Made by a program: the position numbers and the translations under genes
Shown: positions 22,188 through 31,419 of the stretch, piece by piece
Numbering within the stretch: the stretch's first letter is position 1
Layout: every line of letters starts with the position of its first letter
NCBI GenBank assembly: GCA_949126835.1
Contig: OX421506.1
Coordinates: 26,063,301-26,127,300 of the forward strand
Direction: 5' to 3'
Source: Anisus vortex
Taxonomy: Eukaryota > Mollusca > Gastropoda > Planorbidae
DNA: 64,000 nt
Notes under the pieces: model-generated
What the model saw: the letters and a program-made list of their open reading frames with translations, nothing else
Databases searched by the model: none
What the model was told of the DNA's origin: nothing

Positions 22188-23681
22188 TTATTGTGAGGAA
22201 CAACAGTTACGTTTATTTTTTGATTGGGAAGGTTTCGGCTTGACTTGCTCTGTTGTTGCTATTGATTGGTAAGAAGTCGGCTTGACTTGCTCTGTTGGTG
22301 TTTTTCGTTGATAAGAAGTCGGCTTGACTTGCTCTGTTGGTGTTTTTGATTGATAAGAGGTCGGCTTGACTTGCTCTGTTGGTGTTTTTGATTGATAAGA
22401 AGTCGGCTTGACTTGCTCTGTTGGTGTTTTTGATCGGTAAGAAGTCGGCTTGACTTGCTCTGTTGGTGTTTTTGATTGATAAGAAGTCGGCTTGACTTGC
22501 TCTGTTGGTGTTTTTGATTGATAAGAAGTCGGCTTGACTTGCTCTGTTGGTGATTTTGATCGGTAAGAACTCGGCTTGTCTGTCTCTGTTGGTGTTTTTG
22601 ATACATAAGAAGTCGGCTTGACTTGCTCTATTGGTGTTATTGATCGGTAAGAAGTCGGCTTGACTTGCTCTGTTGGTGTTTTTAATAGGGAATAATTCGG
22701 CCTGTCTGTCTCTAATGGTGTTATTAATGGGGAAGAATTCGGCTGGACTTGCTCTGTTGGTTTATTTAGGAGCAAGCTTCTAATTTTGCTTTCCATTTCC
22801 AATTTGAATACCGTAATATCGACAAGATACTTATCTATGGAGTCGACATTGTCGTACTCTCTGCGCAGGGACATTTCCTTATTATCCACGTCTCGTTTTA
22901 TTACCTCATAAAATCGAATCACTTCCTTAACGTCTACATTTGGCTGGAAATGTTGTATTTCCCGTCTTTTAGTATCAATAAATTCACGTGCTTCCTTTGA
23001 AATGTTTGGAGCTTTGGTTTGCATAACAAGTTTTTGCAAATCTGCGTTCGCTGCTTTGAAGTCGTCTTCATTGTATTGTACATTTCCTCGGATCATCTTT
23101 ATAAGCTCAGAAACTTGTGAGTCTTTTAAACTTTCATCTTTCGTCCTGTTATTGAACAGAACACATCTGTAATTGCATTCTTGGAACAAGTTCTTTATTC
23201 CACCCTCTTGTTTCTTACACCATTCTTCAAAACTCAAATTTTCGTCTTCGTTATCAGCTTCAAAGTTATCTCCATGAGTCATTATGCAGACACCAAAATC
23301 TCTTATGACATTTTCACCAAGAATGCCTTTGACCGTCTTTACAAACTCACTTTCTTGTTTTGTAAATCTTGCTCCGCACTTAAGCACAATCAGTAAAGCT
23401 GAGAATCTGTTGTTGCACAACTTCAAGGCTTCTTTTATGTTCTTTATGGATAAATTTAGAACCTCCTCGGCACTTTTAGTATCTGTTTCTACGGCTGGTG
23501 CATCCACAACGTTGATTTTTATATCTTTGAAACTGCTACTTGAAACTGCAAACTCTGACTTGGTTTTAGAAGTTGAAGCTGTTGTTTCGAAAGCTTGTTG
23601 TCTAAGGATAGAATTTCCTGTTGCACTTTTCCCATTCCCAGCATTGCCAACAAGAAGCAATGTTACTTCACTAGCGGCCAT
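22188..23681 (-). CDS. GIMAP-3: AIG1-family GTPase with repeat tail, CaaX-like end and altered G3
   Basis: A 497-residue GIMAP-family protein. P-loop GNAGNGKS at 12-19, G4 THGD at 135-138 and FNNRT at 176-180 are intact. The G3 box reads DAPA at 60-63 where its neighbours have DGPG, so the switch-II glycine normally needed for the GTP-driven conformational change is gone. GTP binding may persist, but hydrolysis or switching is likely altered. From about residue 240 it departs from GIMAP-1 and -2. From about 307 to 488 there are about 13 units of 14 residues, consensus TPTEQVKPTSYQSK, rich in T, S, K and Q and probably unstructured. The end is KNKRNCCSSQ: CSSQ fits a CaaX prenylation box, with basic residues before it. 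The ATG directly follows an ATTTTTAG acceptor. Confidence 0.93.
   Translation of the reverse strand: MAASEVTLLLVGNAGNGKSATGNSILRQQAFETTASTSKTKSEFAVSSSSFKDIKINVVDAPAVETDTKSAEEVLNLSIKNIKEALKLCNNRFSALLIVLKCGARFTKQESEFVKTVKGILGENVIRDFGVCIMTHGDNFEADNEDENLSFEEWCKKQEGGIKNLFQECNYRCVLFNNRTKDESLKDSQVSELIKMIRGNVQYNEDDFKAANADLQKLVMQTKAPNISKEAREFIDTKRREIQHFQPNVDVKEVIRFYEVIKRDVDNKEMSLRREYDNVDSIDKYLVDITVFKLEMESKIRSLLLNKPTEQVQPNSSPLITPLETDRPNYSLLKTPTEQVKPTSYRSITPIEQVKPTSYVSKTPTETDKPSSYRSKSPTEQVKPTSYQSKTPTEQVKPTSYQSKTPTEQVKPTSYRSKTPTEQVKPTSYQSKTPTEQVKPTSYQSKTPTEQVKPTSYQRKTPTEQVKPTSYQSIATTEQVKPKPSQSKNKRNCCSSQ
22249..22765 (-). repeat. 42-bp coding tandem repeat of GIMAP-3
   Basis: The word GGCTTGACTTGCTCTGTTGG recurs every 42 bp on the plus strand. 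The central units are almost identical in DNA and the outer ones more diverged, typical of an array that expands and contracts in its centre. The period is a multiple of 3, so copy number can change without breaking the frame. Confidence 0.95.
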
Positions 23682-23700
23682 CTAAAAATAATTAATTAGA
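23682..23700 (-). promoter_or_regulatory. Splice acceptor of 5' UTR intron, GIMAP-3
   Basis: ATTATTTTTAG immediately precedes the ATG. A strong donor (AACAG followed by GTAAGC) lies at 24859-24854 and could close a leader exon ending at 24860; this pairing is inferred. Confidence 0.65.
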
Positions 23701-23817
23701 TAAAATAAAAATACATAAAACAATATAAATAAATAGATACTAGTTACCATTATGCGAATATTTCTTAAAATAAGACTAACTAAAATGAATTTTAATAATA
23801 AAACGAATTCTCCCTAC

Positions 23818-23895
23818 ATATGACTCAATTCCCAGGACCACATCATTTATTAAAAGCCTGATGCTTGCTCCACTAGTATAACCAAGCAAATTATT
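23818..23895. repeat. Intron block shared with GIMAP-2
   Basis: Counterpart of 16425-16500, for example ATATGACTCAATTCCCAGGA and TTAAAAGCCTGATGC. Confidence 0.65.
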
Positions 23896-24595
23896 CGCTT
23901 AATCTATGAAATTTGAAAGCTAAAAATATAATATCATATTGCTTTATTTCATTGGATTCAGTCTAATAAATAAAAAAATCAATAGTTTCATTGTTCAAAA
24001 CCTTTACTATGTACGATATTCTGTCTGTTTTTGTGTTCCTCTACCCTTACATTTCTTTACCTAGATAGTTATGTATTAATGATATATCTTTTATTCTATC
24101 ATTCCGTTTATACACTTCATCCTGCTAAGTAATACAATTACTAACTTTTACCAACATGTCATAATTTACAAGTATCTTTATTCTATGTGGATATTTGTAA
24201 ACCTAAAAAATATTTAAAGATACCAGAACTATATTATTTCTATAAACGGTACATTCAAAGTTATGCATAAACTTAAGTCGCTCACAAATTTCATCGATGT
24301 GTCATGCTACTGATTTGTTTAAATATCCTTTTTCATTTACATAGTCCATGTTAAGAGATCTTATATACGATGACACCCACTTTAATGAAAACTGTTATAA
24401 AAGGTCGCAATTCTCGCCTTTCGGGTATTGCTACTAAATGTGACAAACAACTAAGTTGTCAGTACATAATAGGACTCCTTCGGCTATCCTAGAACTAAAT
24501 CTTAAATAGATAGTGTGTTTGAATGTATGTTTCAATGTTAATATATGAACAATTACATTCGACTCAAATGTAAGTATGTATCCCTTTTAGACTAA

Positions 24596-24778
24596 GACCA
24601 TCTATACGAGGGGATTGTGTGGACTGCGCAATGCCCAGTCGCCTTTTATATTCTGAATTACTGCCTGGCAAACCATCTGAGCTTAGACTCAATACACACT
24701 CAAGACCCAGGAATCGAGCCCATGACCCTCGTTACGACAGCCGAGTGCGCTACCGCCAGGCCACAGTGTTCCGTTTAA
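24596..24778 (-). repeat. tRNA-derived SINE (family 3)
   Basis: On the minus strand the head reads GTGGCCTGGCGGTAGCGC, then a B-box-like GGGCTCGATTCCTGGGTC. The body shares words with 21110-21290. The acceptor-stem bases do not pair as a working tRNA would need. Confidence 0.65.
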
Positions 24779-26865
24779 GACTTTAAGGTATAATAAAACG
24801 CTACATACTTGACTATTATATAAAATGATCGAGCCATAGCTCTACAACTTAGTTGCTTACCTGTTACTGAGTTCTGTTTGTGGCTTAAAGAAACTGTTTC
24901 TATCAGTCTACACAAGGTTGTCTGTCCCTTTATGTATTGAAATGAACTTCAACCCACTACAAAAGATTTTCCCGTAAAATTATCTTTTCACATACCGGTA
25001 CTCCCATTTATTATTTGTCAGAGCGGGCTTTTCCGATGTTATTTAGAGTTTTTGTTTATTTGTACAATAGAATATAGAACGTTTGAACAAACAAAAAGTA
25101 TCATTAGATTCAGAATGTTCTTCTATAAATGCAGCATTAGGTTATACTTTTATTCACTCTAAGCTTTAGGCCAAGCACATTACCTACATGCCCTCCCCAC
25201 TTGTTTTATTTTGCTCACAACCGTATATGTTTTAATTTTATGTGAACGTGCATTTCTTTTTTTCACAGCTAATAAATTAATACAATTGAATTGGCCAAAT
25301 TTTATTCTAATTCATTTATAAATAAATAGTATTACTTAAATCGCATAAAACCTGTACAAATGTGTTTGAAAACCTTCAAAGCTAAAATGACATACTAGAA
25401 ATGTTTCTTTGCGCTCGTAAGCATAATTAGGCTACAATTGTTTTATTTAAATATACCAGATATTGAAAACTCAGCTTATAAAAAGTGCCAAGAAATACGA
25501 AGACATAAATAGAACACATGTTGCTGTGTTGCAATTACATTGATACAAATGAGGTTTGAGAAAGCGTCCAAGTCTAGGGAACGGCGACATGAATGGCCGA
25601 GAAAATTAAATGAAGTGAGAGTACAGTTTTGTGGACTAGATGGGGTTCCATTCTTGTAAAGCAGGCCATTGTCAGAACCAAAACGTGCCAGAGTTTCTTA
25701 AGAAACAGTGTCCTATATACGTGTGAAAAAAAAAGTAACTAGAGTTAAGCCTTCGATTTGTTGAAATGTCCACTACTAATCCGTAATAACCTACTTGAAA
25801 AAGAAAAATAGTTTTACATGAATTGGAGCATTTGAAAATCGTATAATATTTCATTAAAACAATTAGATTTGTATCTACGTACTAATAATCTTATTGAAAA
25901 CTTTAATTGAAAATATTTTAAATATAAATTTTATTTTGATAGACACATTATTTTAAGTCTGTTTTCTAAGAATTGCGGTCTGCATATAAATTATTCCGGT
26001 GTGTTGATCATATGACAGGACGATCTAGCTACTTATCGAACCTTATTATGTCATTTTTTCACCTTTATTCTATTGACTTTCCCCCTCTTTATACTCTTAA
26101 GGTTTAACAATATATTTTTCTATAGTTGTTATATGTAAACAGGTGCGTGATTATTCACCCGTGACATACCGTTTTAGATTAGTTTGTATTTATTGGATTA
26201 TCTCTCTTTCTTCTGCTGTAAATGTACAATATATAATTTTATATTTTAAAAAAACCAGTGTCTCAACATATACAATCTAAACAATGAAGAATTCATTCTA
26301 TCCAATATTATTCAATACTATCCACTATCCGACTGCAACGCTAGTGCTGCATCTATTGCTCTGCTTATTGATAAGTTCATTTAGTTAAACTGTTGCGAAT
26401 TCCTACCTTTTTCTTAAAATTCCTGTCATTGTTCTAAGCTTGATATCCATGCCGGTTCGTCTTCCAATAATTAAACATGGGAAGCGTAATGGGCGTAATT
26501 TAAATTTAAAACCACTGTTTAAGATACCAAATTATAGTATGCTAACACAATCCATATTCGAAAACCGCTTGTGGAAAAAACAATTTATATAAATGTGTCC
26601 TTGCATTTAAAATAAGAACAACAAATGCTTATATTTCTTTGTCTTTCAGTGCGTTTTATTGTAATAGTGTATTATGTTAAAATGTAATAGTTTATAAGCT
26701 CTTCGACAGTTTCTAGCATATTCTGTAATGCGTTTTTTTCTCCTTATATTGCTCTAACTATGATTTTGTTTGTTTTCACTATTATCTTATCTTCTTATCT
26801 TATATATTACGACCCTTCTTCTATACAGAATATTATACTTAATTTATCATTTTGGGAGTATTCTG
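24779..26865. other. Spacer between GIMAP-3 and GIMAP-A
   Basis: About 2 kb without a supported gene. It contains the candidate GIMAP-3 leader donor at 24854-24859. Otherwise it is AT-rich with short meaningless frames. Confidence 0.4.
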
Positions 26866-26930
26866 CGTGCCATTGAAAATCGCTCTCCGTGCCAAGTATG
26901 ACACGCGTGCCGTAGGTTGCCTACCCCTTG
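26866..26930 (-). mobile_element. Fragment of 200-bp MITE
   Basis: GCGTGCCATTGAAAATCGCT, GACACGCGTGCC and GTAGGTTGCCTACCCC match one end of the family at 11534. Confidence 0.75.
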
Positions 26931-27071
26931 CGTAAACATATTAGGCGATGTCTTTGATTTTATCAGTTCATTGAAAAGGAAAGTACAATCGGAGTTTTAA
27001 CCAGTGGTCAGTGCTGCTTATGTGCTAGTCAGTAAATATATCACTTATACATAGATCTCGTGTCCGACTTA

Positions 27072-27240
27072 GCACCGAGAGCGATTTTCAAATGGCACGC
27101 GGACGACCCCTAACTAAAAAAAAAGGCTATTCAAGCCTCTTCTACAAGAAAATCTAATGATTTTCAGGCTTTTGTCACGCTGAATTAATTATACATAGTA
27201 ATCTGGCACACTATTATCAAAAGGTTGCCGATTGCTGAAA
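27072..27240 (+). mobile_element. Diverged copy of 200-bp MITE
   Basis: GAGCGATTTTCAAATGGCAC at the left and TGTCACGCTGAATTAATT and AAAGGTTGCCGATTGCTG at the right are in family order. The extreme left end is lost. Confidence 0.7.
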
Positions 27241-27954
27241 TAGATTGCCGTTTTGAAAATGTGTAATTGTCCCACATCCTGTCAATCAGGACGAAGATTT
27301 TTCTAACGCCTTCTATGTTGGAATCATGGGATAAGAGAAGAAAACAATCATTGGTAGCTCAAATGTGTTTAGTCCACCAATGTAACGTCATTTTTTTTCT
27401 ACGGTGTAATGAACTTTGAACTGTATAATTGGGATTGATTCACGTATGCGTGTATTGATTGCACTTTATGTAAGCAGCCTATATGATATATTTCAGGTTT
27501 TCAATTCTATTCTAAATACAATATATGTCAAACTTTAAGTAATTGTTAAGATAAGATTTCTTTATTGATCCAAACAAATGGAAATTTGTTCTGATTACAG
27601 ATGCTATGTCACTCGGCATATTTGAAACAATATAAAACAACAATTTGTACTCAAGCACAGAGATATACTTATCAAAATAGACATACGCGCACACTATAAA
27701 ACAATTTATCATACAAGAAAAAGTTCATTAGTAGTCAGCTATTGTATTCTGGCTGACTGAAGTCTTGACGATATATTTTTTGTTGGGTATATTTTTGTGA
27801 ATTCTCATGGTAGTTGTAGATAATATTATGATCTCAGGCTGACAATAATTCTGTTATGGTGTGCATTTCCTTCTTTTTGTAGTAATGATGTAGATATTGG
27901 AATACTTTTTTATTTACAGTAAATACAGTAAATCAAATGATTCACCTTGTTGTT
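27241..27954. other. Spacer downstream of GIMAP-A
   Basis: No gene is seen. Confidence 0.4.
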
Positions 27955-28202
27955 GTTCGGTAGCTTTCTAAAGGTTTTCGCAACCCTGCCAACAATGCTA
28001 CCGAAGTAAAAGACGTTTTGTCTTGTGAAGTTCAGTTGATTTCTCTGACGTTTTATGCCTCCATTGCTCTTCTTGTTATTTCAAGTTGTAAAGATCATGC
28101 TATTATGTCTGCCTCTACTTTCTCCTCTCCTGTGTTAGATCTTTTAAACTTCTCCTTCATTGTGTCTAGTTCATCTTTTAGTGTCTTGATTTGAAGTTCA
28201 TA
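27955..28202 (-). pseudogene. Decayed coiled-coil tail of GIMAP-A
   Basis: Past the GIMAP-A stop the minus strand keeps clear homology to the GIMAP-B tail in other frames: a KDELDTMKEKF-like stretch just after the stop, GAAGAGCAATGGAGGCAT near 28058-28041, and ATTGTTGGCAGGGTTGCGAA near 27995-27976. GIMAP-B encodes the same segments in frame. Several indels and a stop show this part is no longer translated. Confidence 0.85.
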
Positions 28203-29153
28203 TTTTTTTCTAAACTGTCTTTTATCTCTCGTATTCGCTGACGGAGGTTAATTTCATCATTTATTGAACTTTGAATTGAGTGTACGGTAACAACCAGGTC
28301 GGCAAGCACACCAGACTTTTTGTCTACGGCAACTATAAAGTTTTTAAGGCTCGTTGTCCTCCTCAACAAGTCTTCTAGTGGAGCTGGGTTGTTGTCATTT
28401 TTTACTATGTCCTGAGCTTGCTTGAATTTCTGTAGAATGATCCGAATTTCGTTCATTGTTTCATCCACAATTACTGGCTTTTTAGAAGTCAATATGAGAA
28501 TATCTCTTTCCGATTCGGCAAGCTCAAACTGCTCATTTGTGTATCGGCTGTTTGAAAACCTGAGTTTGTCTACCATTTCCATCAAGCTTTTCATTTGTTT
28601 TAGCTTCTTTTCTCCATTGTTGGTTCTGTTATCAAACAAAATCACACGACCATTGCATTCTTTGATAATGTCAGCCAACACTCCAGTCTGTCCTTTTAAC
28701 CATTGAACAAAATTGATTTTCTCTTGAAACAAGTCACCAAAAGTCATCACCAATATACAGTACTTGTGTACACATTTCTTGCCAAATATCGTCTTCAGAT
28801 AATTAATGGTATCTAGATCCTCTTTGCCAAATTGATTACCGAATTTCACAACTAGTAGAATTGCGTGATACCCGCTTGGATTAATTGTAACAGCATAAGA
28901 CAAAGCGTCGATCAAAGAATTTGTGGTCTCATAGTTTGCCCAGTCCGTTTCGCAAAGGCCTGGCCCGTCGACAACTTTAATAATTCTTTCGTTGAATTTG
29001 CACACAGCACCTATGACTTCCTTTATTTTTGACGTTCCTGCAATCTTAAAAGCGTTATATCCAACTATGGAGTTTCCCAGGGAACTTTTTCCATTACCAG
29101 TTTTTCCAAGCATAAGGAAATCTATCCGAGAATCAATGAGCTCTTGCGACTCC
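28178..29153 (-). CDS. GIMAP-A exon 3: GTPase domain, truncated tail
   Basis: Third coding exon of GIMAP-A (479 residues when joined to 30372-30296 and 31419-31033). It opens after a TTTCTTTCACTATACAG acceptor in phase 2. In full-protein numbering the P-loop GKTGNGKS is at 171-178, G3 DGPG at 217-220, G4 TFGD at 292-295, then FDNRT. After KDSLEK the frame shifts within a run of seven A (plus strand T-run 28203-28209) and ends NFKSRH, about 100 residues short of GIMAP-B. Because the change is in a homopolymer, an assembly error must be excluded. The GTPase part is intact, so a shortened protein lacking the coiled coil is plausible. Confidence 0.92.
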
Positions 29154-29284
29154 CTGTATAGTGAAAGAAAAAACAACGTATTAGCAGAATATTATTTAGT
29201 GTAAACTTTTGAATAGGTCATGTTCGAATATTAGCGATTGGCCCATTTAATAATTTCTACATTTTAAGATAGAATGACCTAATT

Positions 29285-29490
29285 TTAGGGCGCGCCTCGG
29301 AAATCGTTCGAGCGCGTAAATGTAGTAGGTCATTTAGTGAATTCTGTCGATTACTAGACGGCCGTAGATAAGCGCTGGCGAGTTCAAGGGATGCGCCGCT
29401 ACGATTAATCGAGGGTTCTTTATTTAAAGGGGGGCCACCTAGGCCTAGACTACGTGCGGCATCGATCGCGCGCTTAAGGTATATTTAAGA
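29285..29490. other. CpG-rich block in GIMAP-A intron
   Basis: Dense CG dinucleotides (GGGCGCGCC, TTCGAGCGCGT, ATCGATCGCGCGC) stand out from the CpG-poor AT-rich surroundings. It may be a relic of a mobile element or a regulatory island; no homology is recognised. Confidence 0.5.
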
Positions 29491-29603
29491 GACACAATCG
29501 ACTGCTCTCCTCTGTGACATGATAGGACACATCGTCAACGTTTCTCCATTGTATTGTTCAGCAGGTTGCTTGCTTTGAGAATGATACAGTGATAGATTTA
29601 GAT

Positions 29604-29806
29604 CAGGGGGAACCTTTTGATAACAGTGTGCCCAAGTTGGATTTCTAGTTCATTCAGCGTGCCAACAGCCTAAAAGTTATCTTGCTCTGGGCACTAAATT
29701 GTTTGTAGATGAGACTTGAAGTGCCCTTTTTTAAGTATTTCGCGTTCAATTGAAACTCGCTCTGCGTGCCAAGTTTGGCACGCGTTCCGTAGGTTGCCAA
29801 GCCCTG
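29604..29806 (-). mobile_element. 200-bp hAT-like MITE with target duplication
   Basis: Ends CAGGGGGAACC and inverted CAGGGCTTGGCAACC. The flanking octamers ATTTAGAT and ATCTAGAT match at 7 of 8. Interior words CAGCGTGCCAACAGCCTAAA and TTTGGCACGCG belong to the family at 11534. Confidence 0.85.
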
Positions 29807-30295
29807 ATCTAGATAAAAGGCTATGGCTTTAGAAATGGGGACAAGTCATTCATTCGGTCATCCAAATGTTCGATCTTTACTCCTATGAAAACGTTTTTTT
29901 TGTTAAACATCTGGATTGACAATCTACGATTGGTTGGTAGATCCCTCCTTCATTCTTTGATTAGTTCACATGACGGACTGACGAACATTTTTGACGAGTA
30001 TGATAAATATACATGCAACATCACACTTCCTACTTCTCATTCAGACTCATGTCTTATATATAGTTTGATAATCGCCGTACTTAGAAATCCAAGGATATTA
30101 AACTTATTATGAACAACATCTAATGGATATATTCCCTCAACAAAAGAATGAAAATTTAAAAATCAATGCCAACATAGGTTATAAAATGTAAAACTAATTG
30201 TAATTTTTTTCCATTCATCTTTTGACCGCAAAAATCATCTATTAATATAGTATAGTGAGAAAATTATGTCAATTTAAAATGTAAATAAATATTAC

Positions 30296-30372
30296 TTCGG
30301 TAATGCTTCTGCTCCAGTTTCAAATAGTGCTGTTGCCGACGATGTAGTAGTGTTAGGTATACTTTTATCATT
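30296..30372 (-). CDS. GIMAP-A exon 2: short linker exon
   Basis: A 77-nt exon lying between GCTATTTCAG and GTAATA on the minus strand. It supplies the phase change (0 to 2) needed to join exons 1 and 3. It encodes about 25 polar residues (NDKSIPNTTTSS...ETGAEALP) that match the 83-nt exon 2 of GIMAP-B in position, phase and composition. With it, the three exons total 1440 nt with no internal stop. Confidence 0.88.
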
Positions 30373-31032
30373 CTGAAATAGCGTAATTATCATTGTAAAT
30401 GAAACTGCAACAATTTATTCGGGTGGTCTCGATCATACCGGATTATGCATTTATCAATGCAGATATTGATTTATGTTGTGAAATTAGCACCTTTTCAAAT
30501 GTATAATGTATGGGCTAAAACTCGTCTCTAAGTATATCTTATCTAAAGGAAATTCCCAGTGTTTAAATAAAATTCTTCTAAATGTATAGCAGGTCTCTAC
30601 GTCCATCTCGTCTTTATGTCTATCTAGTCTATAATGCAAGAGAGCAAACAGCTCTGCAGTCTGGCTAATAGAAGAAATATAGTCTATAAGTTCCCAAATA
30701 TGAAACATGTATTTCAACCTACGCAAATTTCCCTGCTTTTTATTAGCGTATGTTTGTATTTCTAATTTTCCCGTAACGCTTTGAAATACCCCTTATTTGT
30801 CCATTCTTTACTGTGGAGGCCATATTATATCAATTTTATCCAAGGGTGTCTATGTCAATAATCAATTAAATTTAGATAAATCAACTAATTCGATGATTGT
30901 GCAAACTATTAAGATCATCAAGTCTAGATCAACTAAAGCTTGTATGCAATACTCCATACTAATACTTTTGCTTTAATGTCTACTTAAGACGATAGTTATA
31001 GATTAGTGAACATATTCAAAACTAAACCTTAC
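30373..31032 (-). other. GIMAP-A intron between exons 1 and 2
   Basis: A 660-bp intron starting GTAAGG. No other feature is seen in it. Confidence 0.75.
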
Positions 31033-31419
31033 ATTTTCATCGCTGTGAGGTTTGAATGGTTCCATCAACTGTTCTTTTCTTTCCGTCTCGTGATGCGCCG
31101 TAGGCTCTTGATGTGGTGCCAATGGTTGACTCAAGCGATAACCAAACCCCTTTACCGGTTCAGCCACTGGAGTTTCAAGCGCAGAGTGACGTCTATTCAC
31201 TGTATTGATGTTGTCTAGATTACTGAATTCAGAAACTTGCAGGTTTGGAGTATTTTGAGCAGTAGGCCTACTCAATGACTTTGGCTTTGGAAGAGGTTTA
31301 GGCTTATATCCTATATCTGCCTGTGCAACACTATTTGAATTATTGGATGCACTCTTACTGACAATTTCCATGCGTTTTATTTTGTCTGCAAAAGACATTT
31401 TTTCAGGCTCGTCTTCCAT
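31033..31419 (-). CDS. GIMAP-A exon 1: N-terminal extension
   Basis: Encodes 129 residues ahead of the GTPase, starting MEDEPEKMSFADKIKRME. The ATG lies 13 bases after a CACTTCTATAG acceptor, so an upstream leader exon exists. Two segments are shared with GIMAP-B exon 1: M-S-[FV]-A-D-K-I-[KR]-R-M-E, predicted helical, and E-F-S-N-L...NRRHSA. The stretch between is variable and rich in P, K and S. I know no domain with these motifs, so the role is unknown; a partner-binding or regulatory tail is a guess. The exon ends in phase 0 at GTAAGG. Confidence 0.88.

Larger units (their letters stand above)
29154..30295 (-). other. GIMAP-A intron between exons 2 and 3
   Basis: A 1142-bp intron with a GTAATA donor and a TATACAG acceptor. 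It holds a CpG-rich block (29285-29490) and a complete 200-bp MITE (29604-29806). Confidence 0.8.

Noticed and set aside
24690..24778. tRNA gene on the minus strand
   Set aside because: A and B boxes are present, but the acceptor and anticodon stems do not pair; it is a SINE head. The same reasoning applies at 8265, 34462, 43334, 45103, 53366 and 60014.
28178..29176. GIMAP-A as a single-exon gene starting at 29176
   Set aside because: The first eight codons lie in the intron; a clear acceptor, phase agreement with GIMAP-B and conserved upstream exons show that the coding sequence starts at 31419.
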